NCBI GenBank assembly: GCA_018700055.1
Contig: JABISL010000053.1
Coordinates: 1-62,841, forward strand
Reading direction: 5' to 3'
Length of the DNA stretch: 62,841 bases
Source of the DNA: a bacterium
Lineage (GTDB): Bacteria > Margulisbacteria > Marinamargulisbacteria > UBA817 > JABISL01
How positions within the stretch are numbered: the stretch's first letter is position 1; each line of letters starts with the position of its first letter. The position numbers and the translations under genes were made by a program. Positions 62,532 to 62,841 of this stretch are shown here, piece by piece. The notes under the pieces are model-generated. The model made no database searches, was not told the DNA's origin, and saw only the letters and a program-made list of their open reading frames with translations.

Positions 62532-62841
62532 CTACTTCTTATTCTTCTTGAGGATAAGTTCATACTGTAACCAAGAAAATAATCCAATCACAATAAAGGC
62601 CGCTGGAGCATAGACCATCAAGCCCATGTTTTCATACCCTGCCGCGTAAGCTGATTGAGGAACAACTTGAAACCCAAATAAAGTCCCTGCACCAAACAAC
62701 TCACGGATAAACCCAACGACGACCAAGATCATTCCATAGCCAAGTCCGTTCCCGATGCCATCCCATAACGATAACCAAGGGTTATTTGCCAAGGCAAAGG
62801 CTTCTGCTCGGCCCATGATAATACAATTAGTAATAATCAAC
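62532..62841 (-). CDS. nqrD: Na+-translocating NADH:quinone reductase subunit D (partial)
   Basis: Only the C-terminal 102 residues are in the window; the gene runs off the right end. The visible part contains ITNCIIMGRAEAFA (with the family cysteine), SLWDGIGNGLGYGMILVVVGFIREL and helices ending LILKKNKK. This matches NqrD, a partner of NqrE. Upstream nqrA, nqrB and nqrC are presumably beyond the window. Confidence 0.94.
   Translation of the reverse strand, partial: LIITNCIIMGRAEAFALANNPWLSLWDGIGNGLGYGMILVVVGFIRELFGAGTLFGFQVVPQSAYAAGYENMGLMVYAPAAFIVIGLFSWLQYELILKKNKK

Noticed and set aside
60627-62841. RNF complex instead of Na+-NQR
   Set aside because: The subunit with a membrane helix, a [2Fe-2S] ferredoxin domain and an FAD/NADH reductase domain is NqrF, which RNF lacks, and apbE is adjacent.
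1-62841. CRISPR array, insertion sequence or prophage
   Set aside because: No regularly spaced direct repeats, no transposase, integrase or phage structural genes were seen on either strand. The only repeats are the hairpin elements described.

Overview
The window is a compact, moderately AT-rich piece of chromosome from a diderm (Gram-negative-type) bacterium. The evidence for two membranes is TonB-ExbB-ExbD, a secretin, a PapD-like chaperone, outer-membrane beta-barrels and a lipoprotein. A single S-layer-homology-like protein and Na+-translocating NADH:quinone reductase genes sit alongside ordinary housekeeping genes. No plasmid, phage, insertion-sequence or CRISPR hallmark is visible. The mix of SLH-type envelope protein, TonB, Na+-NQR and many long low-complexity proteins would fit an uncultivated marine lineage near Cyanobacteria such as Margulisbacteria. 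That is a guess from gene content, not something the sequence proves. Genes overlap by 1-4 bases or converge with overlapping ends almost everywhere. Only two gaps exceed 300 bases, and both hold copies of a structured intergenic repeat.

Layout: 1-4.2 kb holds the end of a HAD hydrolase gene, prfC, a His-rich glycine-zipper protein, an orphan rfbC and a lipase-like hydrolase. 4.4-10.2 kb (minus) is pheS-pheT-mutS. 10.5-14.9 kb is an accessory stretch: a small Ala/Thr-rich protein between RNA hairpins, a putative HELGH metalloprotease, a hydrolase and a methyltransferase. The last two diverge from a nested palindrome. 14.9-17.3 kb (minus) is Nudix-cutA-maf-mreB, divergent from a SPOR-domain membrane protein. 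18.0-27.1 kb (minus) is a long cell-envelope run: M16 peptidase, rseP, transketolase, ftsE, ftsX, a SurA/PpiD-like chaperone and two tiny membrane ORFs. 27.2-30.1 kb (plus) is tRNA-Leu(GAG), a phosphohexomutase and glutathione reductase. 30.1-34.5 kb (minus) is an unusual surface-fibre locus with two pilin-like paralogues, a PapD-type chaperone, a second secreted protein and a degenerate sensor. 34.6-40.0 kb holds an isopropylmalate-dehydrogenase-like gene and a two-gene ABC exporter coupled to a duplicated-domain protein. 40.1-44.1 kb (minus) is exbB-exbD-tonB with two envelope genes. 44.6-53.2 kb holds a LOG-family gene, ridA, an 1826-residue disordered/helical protein, a beta-barrel and a lipoprotein. 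53.2-57.0 kb holds a ParB-fold-like protein, rlmN and a three-gene secretin cluster. 57.1-62.8 kb holds rmuC, a beta-barrel with a very basic tail, a probable nqrM, apbE and nqrF-nqrE-nqrD (cut by the window end).

The most interesting signals are four. (1) A dispersed intergenic hairpin family has a near-identical core in three places, but its outer arms are unrelated between copies and still self-complementary; each copy lies 3' of a minus-strand gene. (2) A recurring promoter arrangement puts a -10-like hexamer only 6-9 bases before the start codon of many genes, predicting leaderless mRNAs. (3) A nested palindrome forms the whole divergent intergenic region at 13.5 kb, and its arms are the two ribosome-binding sites. 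(4) Several lineage-specific protein loci are unexplained: the giant protein, the usher-less chaperone/pilin locus, the HELGH protein and the TonB-linked 650-residue protein. All functional names rest on motif reading alone.
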